Source: Coraliomargarita algicola
Lineage (GTDB): Bacteria; Verrucomicrobiota; Verrucomicrobiia; Opitutales; Coraliomargaritaceae
Assembly (NCBI RefSeq): GCF_033878955.1
Contig: NZ_CP138858.1
Coordinates: 744,001 to 808,000, forward strand
Direction of reading: 5' to 3'
Length of the DNA: 64,000 nt
In this document: in pieces, positions 40,937 through 50,191 of the stretch
Layout: each line of letters starts with the position of its first letter
Position numbering within the stretch: the first letter of the stretch is position 1
Made by a program: the position numbers and the translations under genes
The notes under the pieces: generated by a model
What the model saw: the letters and a program-made list of their open reading frames with translations, nothing else
Told to the model about the DNA's origin: nothing
Database searches by the model: none

Positions 40937-42217
40937 TCACGAAATGCTCAAAACCTGGCGCTGTCCTATCCATGCGCGAATTTCTTGCACCACATTCTCC
41001 ACAAAGAATAAAGCTCCATAGTAAATACGGTCATAGTCGAAATGATTGATCGCCTCAATAATCTCCGGCAACCACTTCTCAATGAGCGCATCGTCCTGAG
41101 ACATCATAACAATCCAAGCGGCAGGAATCGCATGTAACAAGGTGCCCTTCTCTGCTTTAATCGCGGGTGAAGCCTCCGCCCATAATGCGAGCTCTCGCAT
41201 CGCCACAACTTCAGCCTCGGCACTAGATGCCTGAGGCTCCCAACACTCCAACATACAACGCCAATCAGGTGTAAAAGTATACTCCTGCGATGTATCAAAT
41301 GCCTGATAGCGCAACACACCGACTGCTGCCAGATTCCCCATACGCTGCAAGGCTTGCAGATACAGCGCTTTATGTGTCTGATTCTGCTCTAAGCGGTAGA
41401 GCAAACGCACGGCAAATTGAGCATGCGAAGAGAACCAAGATAAGCGACTATCCCATTCGATCGAAGTAAAACCTTCAGCAATCAACTGACGTCGCGTCTG
41501 CCCGCCCTCCTGCGGTGTATCCATACAATCAATATGTAACTGCTCACTGTCGTCTCCGTCTAGAAGTGCCAGAAGCTTAGTCACCAATGCAAGATGCACA
41601 GATGAAAGACACCCTTCCAACCCATCGAAATAGAGAAAGCTACCACGTTCGAAACCTGCCTGATCTCCGGGCAAAATCCAGCCATGATCACGAATCGCCT
41701 CTATATGTTTCTGAATACGCAAGCGACAGTCCTGACGTTCAGGTTCTGAAGGAATTTCAGACGATTGATATTCCCACAAAGCTAAAATCCACGGGATGCA
41801 CTGATCATTGGAAGATGCCGGATAATGGCACTGTCCGTCCGCCCCCACTCCGCGTGCAATGACACCAGGCGTGCGACACACATCCTGAAGATGATATAAG
41901 CCAGCAACCAAACGCCGTATCTCGGCCCGCGTCGTATCGTTCGGTCGAGCATGGAAGCCTTGCAGCAAGCCCAAAAGATAGTCGCCAGTAAAAAATGCCC
42001 CATCTTCAATAGGCGACCACCATGCAAGCGCATTCGGCTTAAGCTCTGCGCATTCTTGGGGAGTCGGTAACATGACCTCACCATTCAGCCCAACATAGTC
42101 ATAGAGAACCCCCTCTGCACTAATAAATCGCCGCCAAATATTATCATGCACATCAGCAGACACAGAATCTGCAATTCTAAGATACGACTCATACTCAATG
42201 TTCACTTGATGTGCCAT
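40937..42217 (-). CDS. Uncharacterised protein, probably helical-barrel glycosidase-like
   Basis: A 426-residue cytoplasmic protein that I cannot assign. The composition and spacing of helices, with aromatic-rich loops (ALAWWSPIEDGAFFTGDYLLGLLQGF, DQCIPWILALWEYQ, LSWFSSHAQFAVRLLYRL), resemble (alpha/alpha)6-barrel carbohydrate enzymes; repeated acidic residues in loops could be catalytic. No signal peptide. Neighbours in the same operon are an esterase downstream (52 bases) and an alpha/beta hydrolase upstream (77 bases). Function should be read only as a carbohydrate-related hypothetical protein. Confidence 0.75.
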   Translation of the reverse strand: MAHQVNIEYESYLRIADSVSADVHDNIWRRFISAEGVLYDYVGLNGEVMLPTPQECAELKPNALAWWSPIEDGAFFTGDYLLGLLQGFHARPNDTTRAEIRRLVAGLYHLQDVCRTPGVIARGVGADGQCHYPASSNDQCIPWILALWEYQSSEIPSEPERQDCRLRIQKHIEAIRDHGWILPGDQAGFERGSFLYFDGLEGCLSSVHLALVTKLLALLDGDDSEQLHIDCMDTPQEGGQTRRQLIAEGFTSIEWDSRLSWFSSHAQFAVRLLYRLEQNQTHKALYLQALQRMGNLAAVGVLRYQAFDTSQEYTFTPDWRCMLECWEPQASSAEAEVVAMRELALWAEASPAIKAEKGTLLHAIPAAWIVMMSQDDALIEKWLPEIIEAINHFDYDRIYYGALFFVENVVQEIRAWIGQRQVLSIS

Positions 42218-42294
42218 GTCTGTTCCTTCGTGTGTGAATACTTTCGATCTTAAGAAATGCCTAGTCAGCTACGAATGCTAAGGAAAAACAGAAA

Positions 42295-43713
42295 CTATTT
42301 CTTTAATGTGTCGATAAGGAATTGCTCCATCGATGCATAACGGGGGGCTTGGCTGCCCGCATGGACGAATTCATAGTCCATCCCTAACGCCTCTAACTTC
42401 TCAGAGAGAATGGCGCCGTAGTTCGCGCTGTGCGTCGCATCTTTGATAGCCTTCCCCTTCTCAGGTGTATTGCGGTAAAAAAGATACACAGGCGGATCGT
42501 CCGGAGTCAGTAACTCATAGGGCGAATACTCTGCGATCCAGTCCTTTACATTTTCACGATCAGCGAGAAAACTACGCATTTCGGAGGTCGGGTCGCTACG
42601 GTCCCAAATATAACCGAAGGCATGTCCACCGTAAATCCCATTAGGAATCCATTCAAGAATTTGCACAGGGTCCAGTGTCGTCTGTGCCCCTTCAACCGCC
42701 GCACACCAGACGCGAGTGGATTCGCGAAGCACAGAATCACTGGCATCAGGATCGGCCAAATCATCGTGAAATGCTAACCAGAGCGAGGTGCAAGCCCCAG
42801 CCGAGCCGCCAGTCAGGCCAATACGATTCTTATCAAGATTCCAAGCATTTGCTTGGCTGCGCACAAACTGCAAAGCACGAGCCGAGTCATAGTTGGGCAC
42901 ATCAACTGGAGGCTCTGGATAATCACCGCGCGGCTGAATCGGCCCAGTGCCGCGCTCACTGCCCGTGTCAATAATCGTCTGTGGGAGAAAACGGTAATTG
43001 ATCGCAATATAGGAAATTCCAGCATCTAGATAAGGCTGAGGATTGGCGACTTTTGACTTATCCCCCCCAAGCCAGCCACCGCCATGAATGTGTAATACAC
43101 AAGGGACGGGCTTCTCTGAATCCGCCAACCAAACATCCATTACATTACGCTCATCCGGGCCGTAAGGCACGTTGGCAAAGGTGGGTTGAGGACGCTTGGA
43201 AACGTCCAATTCATTGTCATCTGTAGTGCTCATAAAAACATCACCAGCCACATCCAATGGGGCCATAGCCAAAGACAAGTTGTGACCACCAGCCCCAGCT
43301 GCCACCTTAATCTCTATAATATTCTGGCCCGCTTTTAACGCGGTCGGCACATAGACAAAGCTCTTCGGATTGCCATGTCCGTAATCAATAACCGATATCA
43401 ACTCCCCATTGAGCCAAACCTTCGCAAAATAATCAACTTGAACACCCAATAAGACCGATGCGCTTTCTTCACTCTCAACGACACCACGCACATAGGCAAC
43501 CGTCGGCCGATCCAACTCAAAAAGCTCACGAAAGTCAAAAGACTGCCGCGGCACAAGATCCCCTTGCCATGCGACGGATTCCGTATCGAGCTCCGGCGCA
43601 AAGGAAACATCCAGCAGTGGAAGCGCATCCTTAGCCTCAGTCTCTAAAGTGTATGGCCCCGCCCACTTCCAGGCATCTAACGCCAGCGTTTTAAATTGCA
43701 GACGAGACAACAT
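42295..43713 (-). CDS. Alpha/beta-hydrolase with N-terminal beta-sandwich; possibly the 3' part of a broken fused gene
   Basis: A 472-residue reading frame. Residues 1-165 look like a GH2-type sugar-binding jelly roll (WKWAGPYTLE, TVAYVRGVVES, DYFAKVWLNGELI, GQNIIEIKVAAGAGG). Residues 175-472 are an esterase/lipase: HIHGGGWLGGDKS oxyanion loop, GLTGGSAGACTSLWL nucleophile, and a C-terminal FVHAGSQAP histidine. It has no signal peptide although its neighbours are exported. The first 12 codons overlap the end of the SGNH gene in another frame. Adding one base near 43718 or in the G7 run joins both genes into one frame (865 residues), so the start ATG may be artificial. Confidence 0.82.
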   Translation of the reverse strand: MLSRLQFKTLALDAWKWAGPYTLETEAKDALPLLDVSFAPELDTESVAWQGDLVPRQSFDFRELFELDRPTVAYVRGVVESEESASVLLGVQVDYFAKVWLNGELISVIDYGHGNPKSFVYVPTALKAGQNIIEIKVAAGAGGHNLSLAMAPLDVAGDVFMSTTDDNELDVSKRPQPTFANVPYGPDERNVMDVWLADSEKPVPCVLHIHGGGWLGGDKSKVANPQPYLDAGISYIAINYRFLPQTIIDTGSERGTGPIQPRGDYPEPPVDVPNYDSARALQFVRSQANAWNLDKNRIGLTGGSAGACTSLWLAFHDDLADPDASDSVLRESTRVWCAAVEGAQTTLDPVQILEWIPNGIYGGHAFGYIWDRSDPTSEMRSFLADRENVKDWIAEYSPYELLTPDDPPVYLFYRNTPEKGKAIKDATHSANYGAILSEKLEALGMDYEFVHAGSQAPRYASMEQFLIDTLKK

Positions 43714-44891
43714 TTCGGGTCGTACCCCCCCTGCTCTGCCAAACTCCGATCAGCATGGCTCTCTCCAGCAAGCAGCAGGTAGCCCAGGTGAATCGGTCCA
43801 TTCATCCGCGTTTCCGGATCCGATTCATTGGGCAGAACCACTGTCAATCGATGCTCCTGTGCGCTCAAATCCTGCGCAAGCGTTTTATAGAGATAACCTC
43901 CCCGCGTATTAGTAAAGATATGCGCGGGTGCGCCACCGTCCACATTCGCGTAAAAGGAGCCATAGGATGTATCCATCGCCGCATACAATCCCACGTGGGT
44001 GCCTCGAAAAGGAATAGTCAAGACTGCCCCCGGCGTATTGCTGTAGAGAACCCCATTGAAAAAACGATTCCACCATTTCGGCAACGAATTTTGAGTGCTC
44101 CAACCATCTACGTAGCTGTAACTTGTCAAGGGCACCATACGCCCATCCAACAACAATGATTTCGGGCTGAGCGGCTTCGGCAGATCATCTGAAAAAACCG
44201 CCTCCGGCTGATCCAAATAAGGCTCTAATGTATCAATTATCACCTCTGCGTACAATGTATTACCGGCCGCATTCGGGTGCACGTTATCTCCGAAAAATTG
44301 GCTCCAGTCCGCTCCCGTTTTTTCAAGTTCATGCTCCACCGCCTCTTGCAGATCGACCTCTAATAAGTGATAATGCCTGGCAACCTTACGGTGACGTTTC
44401 AAATTCACACCACCTTTAGCGGCCGCCTCCAAAACGATAATAGCCGGTGGATGCGGTAAACTTCTCAAGCGAACAATCAGGCTTTCCATATTGCGAATGG
44501 CATCCTCATCGCTCAATCCGGCGTCATTCACACAAAACTCCAGCACCACCAGATCAGGTTGATGCGCTATAACATCGCGTTCCAATCTAAAAACACCTAA
44601 TTCGCTCCCAGTCGCACTCATCCCAGAGTTAACCACCGACACATCACTGGCAGGAAACTGCTGCTGCAGCCAAGGCCCAATCCATCCCTTGCCCGACTGT
44701 GTGATGGAGCCCCCCAAAGCCACATAACGTAGAGGAGCCCCGTCCTTCGCGCGTTGAAAGACCGCAGCCACATCCTCTCCAACAGCAAATGCCATCAGGT
44801 TTGAAAACAGAGCCACACTAGGCAGCATAAAAAACAGAATACGAGCAAAGGGAAGCATTCGACTGAAACGTTGGAGGTAATTACAGAGCAA
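43677..44891 (-). CDS. SGNH/GDSL hydrolase, secreted; C-terminal end probably frameshifted
   Basis: A 404-residue protein with a signal peptide. ATG 44891 or the second ATG at 44858 (MLPFARILFF) may be used. The SGNH core has block I ALGGSITQSG, an asparagine in EFCVNDAG, and the block V DNVHPNAAGNTLYAE with Asp and His. A carbohydrate-binding-like beta domain follows (residues 230-390). Such enzymes are usually deacetylases of polysaccharides. The last residues, KCCLVCNLKRWR, do not look like a normal C-terminus and the natural-looking continuation appears in the next frame, which is why a frameshift is suspected (see findings). Confidence 0.88.
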   Translation of the reverse strand: MLCNYLQRFSRMLPFARILFFMLPSVALFSNLMAFAVGEDVAAVFQRAKDGAPLRYVALGGSITQSGKGWIGPWLQQQFPASDVSVVNSGMSATGSELGVFRLERDVIAHQPDLVVLEFCVNDAGLSDEDAIRNMESLIVRLRSLPHPPAIIVLEAAAKGGVNLKRHRKVARHYHLLEVDLQEAVEHELEKTGADWSQFFGDNVHPNAAGNTLYAEVIIDTLEPYLDQPEAVFSDDLPKPLSPKSLLLDGRMVPLTSYSYVDGWSTQNSLPKWWNRFFNGVLYSNTPGAVLTIPFRGTHVGLYAAMDTSYGSFYANVDGGAPAHIFTNTRGGYLYKTLAQDLSAQEHRLTVVLPNESDPETRMNGPIHLGYLLLAGESHADRSLAEQGGYDPKCCLVCNLKRWR

Positions 44892-44935
44892 GACTACGTC
44901 ACGCTAGATCACTTTTACCAACAACCGCAACCCAA

Positions 44936-44955
44936 ATTGATATACATTAATCAAT
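44936..44955. promoter_or_regulatory. Inverted repeat upstream of SGNH gene
   Basis: ATTGAT, an eight-base spacer, ATCAAT. It lies in the 76-base gap between the pseudopilin-like gene and the SGNH gene and is AT-rich; it could be an operator or part of an internal promoter. Weak evidence. Confidence 0.3.
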
Positions 44956-44967
44956 CGTCAATAAAAC

Positions 44968-45708
44968 TCATGGATGCCAGCCTCGCCCGCTCGTCGCTGC
45001 TGGATCAAACAGAATAGAATATGCCCCCAAACTCGCCTCCTCTATCATTCGGGCCTGGGGAATGACCTCAAGGTGCCCGTCCACAAAAACACAATAATGC
45101 TCACCAGCTATTCGAGTATACTTCTCAGCCTGAGTCGCGTCACCATAATTAATGTTACGAATCCGCATCCCCCCAGCATACTCATCTCCATACATAGCAG
45201 CTAAGCCCGAGGTTAATGCCAGCATTTTGGCAGGCAACTCAATCGTATTTATGTTACGATCATGCAAGCCCCAAGATCCAGATGAATAACCATTAATAGC
45301 AATGTTACGAGTTGGCCGCGCCTCGCCCACTTGCTTCAACGACAGATCCGTTGGGTCCCTAAAAACCGAAGCATAAATCCGCTCCGAATTAGACCAGCCA
45401 TCCACATCTTCCCCTACGTAAGGCGCGACCACCTGCTGCCAACTCAGGGACGGGCTTCCAGGGACATCAGGATCGTAGCCATTTTTACTTGTTAATGGAA
45501 ACTGATTATTATGATCCTGAACATAACTGATTAATCCGGTATGGACTTGGCGAAGATTGGATGCCAACTGAGCGCTACGAGCCGCATTCAACACTTTGCC
45601 AATGCCCGCATAAACCAAGGCAGCCAGAATTGCAATCACCGCAATGGATGCAAGCAACTCAATTAAAGTAAAGCCTCGACGAGAACAACTAGTGGGGACA
45701 GTCAGCAT
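44968..45708 (-). CDS. Type II/IV pseudopilin-like protein (DUF1559-type) in polysaccharide locus
   Basis: A 246-residue protein from ATG 45708 (an upstream ATG at 45744 is possible). The N-terminus has a prepilin cleavage site: SCSRRGFTLIELLASIAVIAILAALVYAG, with the conserved glycine-phenylalanine and glutamate at +5. The C-terminal globular domain has the YCVFVDGHLEVIP strand and repeated Tyr/Asn segments typical of PVC-group DUF1559 pseudopilins. Such proteins are greatly expanded in Verrucomicrobia and often sit in polysaccharide loci; a role in capturing or secreting at the envelope has been suggested but is not settled. It is the second gene of the minus-strand operon. Confidence 0.88.
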   Translation of the reverse strand: MLTVPTSCSRRGFTLIELLASIAVIAILAALVYAGIGKVLNAARSAQLASNLRQVHTGLISYVQDHNNQFPLTSKNGYDPDVPGSPSLSWQQVVAPYVGEDVDGWSNSERIYASVFRDPTDLSLKQVGEARPTRNIAINGYSSGSWGLHDRNINTIELPAKMLALTSGLAAMYGDEYAGGMRIRNINYGDATQAEKYTRIAGEHYCVFVDGHLEVIPQARMIEEASLGAYSILFDPAATSGRGWHP

Positions 45709-45757
45709 GTAATATGAGGTAATAATATGATATACGATGAACAACTAAGCGCCCCAA

Positions 45758-46810
45758 CTATGGCAGCAACGATTCAAATCGCTCTGAGCGTTGCGCCAGA
45801 GTCGAGGCGCAATCCCCGTCAAGAAACTGAGCGGGCAATCGAACTTCTCCAGAAAAAGAATCTACAATATCAATCGACTCGGACGATCTAGGCAAATCCG
45901 CAGCGATATGACCAAAAGCGACGACCGACTCGAGCTTGTGTGCCTTCCCGCGCAGCAAAAAACCTGAACCGCGGTTATGATGACAGAGAACATTTGTATA
46001 TTTCGTAACAGCATCATTGATATCCACAACTCCTGCCGATTGCGATCCATTGAAAGCAACCTCCGACTGATACACATGGACCTCACACTGCCCATGCGAA
46101 CTAATCCCCTGATCGCCGTTAAAGAGCGCACGCACTCCTTCTAATTTAAAATTCGTACACCTATTATGAAAATTAAAGCCATCATTACCGGCAAAGGCTG
46201 TAGTCAAATTCCGAATAATGACATACTGCCCACCGGACGCATGAACAGCTGGTGATCTATCAGGCCCCGTGATGACAACGCGGGCGTTTTCAGGAGTGAG
46301 CCCCTCAGGAAAACGCACAATCATTTGACCAAGCTCATTATACTTCAATGAACCGCCATGCCAAGCAGGCTTCCCCCGCCCTTCCGGATGCTCCGCCCAT
46401 ACCGGAAGACCGTTCACAAACAATGGCGAAGTGACATAGTGGCGACTAAACTCGGGAATCTCCAAATTCAAACGATAAGCATCCCCCACGACCTCCCAAG
46501 GCCCCGAAGTGACGTCTCGTCCTAAATTGATAACAGCACCGTTTCCTTCAATAACAAGTGGAGTCACCTCAGTCCCCCCTTTGCGAATGACAACCTCTTC
46601 CCGATAAGTCATCCCTGCCTGCAAATGAATCGTGCCCCCGGGACCATCAACTTCCCGCATCGCGCGCTCGATCGTAGCAAACGGATACATCTTACTGCCG
46701 ATAGCGCCATCATCACCAAGCGAAACATCTACATAGAAATCCGCAGAATTAGCCAGAGAATACACACTAGCCCAAGCTAGAAACAACATTAAGTGGGGTC
46801 GCAATTTCAT
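45758..46810 (-). CDS. Secreted right-handed beta-helix protein (polysaccharide lyase-like)
   Basis: A 350-residue protein from ATG 46810 (ATG 46831 also in frame). It starts with a signal peptide (MKLRPHLMLFLAWASVYSLANS), then FYVDVSLGDDGAIGSKMYPFATIERAM, the usual entry to parallel beta-helix proteins, and repeated coils with GGTIHLQAG, VIEGNG, YVIIRNLTT, FNFHNRCTNFKLEGV. The fold is that of pectate-lyase-like polysaccharide lyases or hydrolases such as PL1, PL6, PL9 and GH28. No single family motif is clear, so a lyase role rests on context with the GH105-like gene. First gene of the leftward operon. Confidence 0.82.
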   Translation of the reverse strand: MKLRPHLMLFLAWASVYSLANSADFYVDVSLGDDGAIGSKMYPFATIERAMREVDGPGGTIHLQAGMTYREEVVIRKGGTEVTPLVIEGNGAVINLGRDVTSGPWEVVGDAYRLNLEIPEFSRHYVTSPLFVNGLPVWAEHPEGRGKPAWHGGSLKYNELGQMIVRFPEGLTPENARVVITGPDRSPAVHASGGQYVIIRNLTTAFAGNDGFNFHNRCTNFKLEGVRALFNGDQGISSHGQCEVHVYQSEVAFNGSQSAGVVDINDAVTKYTNVLCHHNRGSGFLLRGKAHKLESVVAFGHIAADLPRSSESIDIVDSFSGEVRLPAQFLDGDCASTLAQRSERFESLLP

Positions 46811-46831
46811 ATTAGACAGCTCAAGCGACAT

Positions 46832-46913
46832 AACGCAGGAGATAAAAATTAAAGTAACAGCAAAAACTCTATAGTATTAATTTTATTGTCAACTCTTATT
46901 CTATTGTAATCCT
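46832..46913. promoter_or_regulatory. Divergent promoter region of the carbohydrate locus
   Basis: The 82-base gap (46832-46913) between the leftward seven-gene operon and the rightward GntR-type regulator is very AT-rich. A TTGACA hexamer reads leftward at the reverse complement of the TGTCAA at 46888-46893. No -10 box at normal spacing was found. The regulator probably acts here. Confidence 0.4.
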
Positions 46914-48059
46914 ATGATCGAAATGAAAAGCGCAAAAGATACTAAATATCGTCAGATCGCTGAGCAACTGATCCAAGAAATCCGCGATACGATGGGCCCA
47001 GGCGATAAGCTTCCGACTGAAGTGCAATTAGCCGAACGCTTTGGCGTACATTTCATGACCGTCCGAGGGGCGCTCAAACTCCTTCAAGAGGGCGGCGTGA
47101 TCCAACGCCAACGGGCAATCGGGACGACCGTCCTCAATCCACTAGGCGGCAACTGGGTTGGAATCCTTTGCGAAATGAATGTCTTTTCCCCTCATAGCCA
47201 CAGCCTCTTTCACCGAAGCGTGATCTATTACTTACGCAAATATCTGCGTGAACAAAAAATTCCGTCCCGAGTATCCATTGGCGAAACTGAACCGGGGTCC
47301 AAAGCCGAAAGCAACCTAACTTCGCTTGACTTCGTTGCAGACGTGGAAGCCAATCGCTTAGCAGGCGTCATTGCCCTATCCGTTAACCCCAATGAGGCTT
47401 GGCTACAAAAACTACACAAGCAGGGCATCCCAGTCATCGGTTCCAATCAAAGATTCCTTCACAATGTATCAACTGGAGGTGAAGCCGACACACAACGCGC
47501 AGTGCGAACCTTGTTAGACTACGGACGCACCCGAATTGCCTACATGGGATGGGTGGAATCAGCTAAGGCCGACGAGCTGCCACCGCACTTAGAAGAACTC
47601 AAACAGTGCTACCCAGAGAACCTACGTAAAGACTGGATCAAATACGACATTCACCCAGAAACCCCACTGGCAGGTGCTACCGAATTCCGAAAAATTTGGA
47701 CATCATCGAAAGAAAAGCCAAACGGGTTAATCGTCAACGACGAGCACATGATGCCAGACCTTGAGCGCACCCTCAAAGAATTTGAAATTCGTGTCCCAGA
47801 AGACCTGCTAATTATACGCCATCGAACCCGCGGCAATACCACCCCCTGCAACTTACCTACAATCATAATGGAGACCGACCCACAACTCTATGCCTTCCGC
47901 ATGGCGGATCTATTCATCCGACTCTACGCAGGTAAGAAACTCACAAGTGTCGATACCAACGTCAGTCGCACATTTATCGATGACGAGATCCGACGCCACC
48001 CTGCCGTAATGGCACCAGGATGGAACTCTGCCGACATGAGCCAGCACTCCACCTTTTAG
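46914..48059 (+). CDS. GntR-type DNA-binding regulator with LacI-like sugar-binding domain
   Basis: A 381-residue regulator. Residues 10-75 are a GntR winged helix (YRQIAEQLIQEIRD, GDKLPTEVQLAERFGVHFMTVRGALKLL, GVIQRQRAIGT); residues 85-360 are a periplasmic-binding-protein fold as in LacI/AraR, with VGILCEM, LAGVIALSVN, GIPVIGSNQ, GRTRIAYMGW and PNGLIVNDEHM segments. This AraR-like layout indicates a sugar-responsive repressor. It lies between the two arms of the locus and most likely controls both. Start ATG 46914 chosen (ATG 46923 possible). Confidence 0.9.
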   Translation: MIEMKSAKDTKYRQIAEQLIQEIRDTMGPGDKLPTEVQLAERFGVHFMTVRGALKLLQEGGVIQRQRAIGTTVLNPLGGNWVGILCEMNVFSPHSHSLFHRSVIYYLRKYLREQKIPSRVSIGETEPGSKAESNLTSLDFVADVEANRLAGVIALSVNPNEAWLQKLHKQGIPVIGSNQRFLHNVSTGGEADTQRAVRTLLDYGRTRIAYMGWVESAKADELPPHLEELKQCYPENLRKDWIKYDIHPETPLAGATEFRKIWTSSKEKPNGLIVNDEHMMPDLERTLKEFEIRVPEDLLIIRHRTRGNTTPCNLPTIIMETDPQLYAFRMADLFIRLYAGKKLTSVDTNVSRTFIDDEIRRHPAVMAPGWNSADMSQHSTF

Positions 48060-48141
48060 ACCTACGCAATCGCCACAAGAACCTAAAAAGCTCAAGCAAA
48101 TGATTTAAAATTTTCTTCAAACTTGCATCGAAGGGGCAACC

Positions 48142-48188
48142 TTGACATTTACTCTAGATTAATAGGACTCAAAAGGACCATTCTATTA
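48142..48188 (+). promoter_or_regulatory. Possible promoter/operator before alpha-galactosidase gene
   Basis: A TTGACA hexamer (48142-48147) is followed by TAATAG (48160-48165) and, after 17 bases, its inverse CTATTA (48183-48188). The repeat could be an operator for the neighbouring GntR-type regulator. Spacing for a promoter is imperfect (12 bases), so this is tentative. Confidence 0.3.
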
Positions 48189-48208
48189 TTCTTTATAACT
48201 TTTGCACA

Positions 48209-50191
48209 ATGCCCATACAAACTCCAGTCCCATACGATGCACTGAAAGCAAGCCCTCAAGCTACCCCAAAAACACAATATTCGGATCGTGTTCTAGGCCA
48301 ACAAGGTCTTTCTCTCAATTTTGGCAATAATCGCTTCGGATTCCAAAACTTCGGCATCGAACTGAGCTTCGAAGACAATACATGGCTACGCTGCGAGTGG
48401 GAAGTCATGGCAGCGGGCAACCGGGGCCTAGCCAAGCTCGACCACAACATCCAGCTCTCTCTATCACAAACTGAACTGGGCCCGAAGCAACACAGAATCG
48501 ACCTACAAATCCTCAACAACGGCCATGAAACGAAGCGACTACGAGGCATTCGCTTCGGTCAACTTGGAGACCATGCAAACTTCCTCCAAGGCGGCGGGCA
48601 TGCCCTTGGATGGGGCATGCGCTACGCGCATACTGGTAATCTACGCACCGAACGCTACCCCTTTTGTGCGGCCGACTACCCCTTCCTGCGTCAATTGCCA
48701 CCTGAGGAACGCGTGCTAGGCGACACCGAAGACCAACCCTTCCCGGCACTCTTCCTCAGCAACGATATTTCCAAGGAAAGCCTAGTCTTTGCCTTCCTCT
48801 CGCAAGAACGCGCGGTCCCAGTTTTCAACTTCAAACGTAAGTATCATTTTACTACTGGAGTGTTCGATAAGTTCGAAATTCACTGGCACTTCCCACAGTC
48901 ACAAGGCTATACGATCCCCGCCGGTGAAAGCTTCAGCCCCGAATCGCTTTATCTACAATTGAGCAAAAACGTCGAAGTCGACAAAGCCTTCGAAGATTAC
49001 TTAAACTACCTGGAAACGCTTAAACCTAAGCAGGCACCACTCAGCCCGGTTTACAACTCCGCACTTCATTGCACCTGGAACTACGGAGTCTTTGAAGATC
49101 AACGCGAAGCGAGCTTAATAGATACCGCTCGCTTCATCGCTGAACAGCTCCCCGAGATCCAGTTTTTTCTAATCGACGACGGCTACCTACAACATGAAGA
49201 GAAATCGTCACGCGTACACCTCGATCGCTTCTACCCCACCCCCGAGGATGCAGTCCTGCTCCCCGAGAGCTGGCCACAAGGCATTCGCGGCTTTACCGAC
49301 GAACTTCGCAACATGGGCCTACGCCCCGGTATCTGGTGGACACCTATGATCCAGTTGCCCTGCCGTCTACACGACGAGCACCCAGAATGGTTTCTACGTA
49401 AGCCTGACGGAGAACTCTTTCTAATCGGCAATAATCTCGCATACCTAGATTACTCAAACCCTGATGCACTCGCCTTCCTCGACCGCACACTCGCACATAT
49501 ACAAGGGCAATGGAATGTCGACGCGGTCAAAATCGACTTCTGGAGTCAAAATTTCGAAACCAACTTAGCCCAGCTGCAAAACCCCGAGTGCTCGGGAATC
49601 GACCTGCGGCGAAAGTTCTTTGAAATCGTACGCAAGGACCTGCCTGATGATGGCATCATTATGAGCTGTATCGCGATGGGAATGGGGAATCCTTTCCTCT
49701 CCGAATCCGTTGACACTTTCCGTTGCTCAATGGACATCCACGATGGCTACTGGGAAGATCAGATCAACAATAGCAACTGGATGCTGCCCACTCTAAGTTT
49801 CGGTGGTCGGCGCACGGGATGCCTACTAAACACAGACAGCATCGGCTTTAACCCGGAACTCCCGACTAACGAGACAAACTTTCGGCTCACATGGAGCTAT
49901 ATTACCATGGGCTTAATTGAAACTGGAGGCCGTCTCGAAAAACTGGATACGGAACAACTTAGCGCACTCAAAAAGCTACTAAAACGCTGCGATCGAGGAT
50001 ACCCCGTCCGCTGCCCCGACCTACGCACTTACACTGGCGACCACATCCGGAATCACTCTATGTCGATTTCCCAAGAGACAGCCCAACTGGACAAAAGGGA
50101 ATCCGACAATCGATCGCCTTTTTCAACTGGCACGAACACCCACGCGCTGTCTCCATCGACCGCCGCTCAATCGGCCAAAGCGCTCAAGTAG
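48209..50191 (+). CDS. GH36 alpha-galactosidase-like enzyme, C-terminus frameshifted
   Basis: A 660-codon reading frame. N-terminal beta-supersandwich (residues 1-270), then a TIM barrel: WNYGVFEDQREASLIDTARF, FFLIDDGYLQ, RPGIWWTPM, and the catalytic nucleophile aspartate in DAVKIDFWSQ; the acid/base is probably in SMDIHDGYWED. These are GH36/melibiase features, so it likely removes alpha-galactose or a related sugar. No signal peptide, thus probably cytoplasmic. After TYTGDHI the frame reads an atypical hydrophilic, low-similarity tail; the expected C-terminal beta domain continues in the next frame to TAA at 50301. A missing base near 50047 explains this (restored length 697 residues). Confidence 0.88.
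   Translation: MPIQTPVPYDALKASPQATPKTQYSDRVLGQQGLSLNFGNNRFGFQNFGIELSFEDNTWLRCEWEVMAAGNRGLAKLDHNIQLSLSQTELGPKQHRIDLQILNNGHETKRLRGIRFGQLGDHANFLQGGGHALGWGMRYAHTGNLRTERYPFCAADYPFLRQLPPEERVLGDTEDQPFPALFLSNDISKESLVFAFLSQERAVPVFNFKRKYHFTTGVFDKFEIHWHFPQSQGYTIPAGESFSPESLYLQLSKNVEVDKAFEDYLNYLETLKPKQAPLSPVYNSALHCTWNYGVFEDQREASLIDTARFIAEQLPEIQFFLIDDGYLQHEEKSSRVHLDRFYPTPEDAVLLPESWPQGIRGFTDELRNMGLRPGIWWTPMIQLPCRLHDEHPEWFLRKPDGELFLIGNNLAYLDYSNPDALAFLDRTLAHIQGQWNVDAVKIDFWSQNFETNLAQLQNPECSGIDLRRKFFEIVRKDLPDDGIIMSCIAMGMGNPFLSESVDTFRCSMDIHDGYWEDQINNSNWMLPTLSFGGRRTGCLLNTDSIGFNPELPTNETNFRLTWSYITMGLIETGGRLEKLDTEQLSALKKLLKRCDRGYPVRCPDLRTYTGDHIRNHSMSISQETAQLDKRESDNRSPFSTGTNTHALSPSTAAQSAKALK

Noticed and set aside
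50085..50100. Programmed -1 ribosomal frameshifting in the GH36 gene
   Set aside because: The AAAAGGG stretch is not in the X-XXY-YYZ register, and the natural break point lies earlier, near 50047; a base deletion explains it better.
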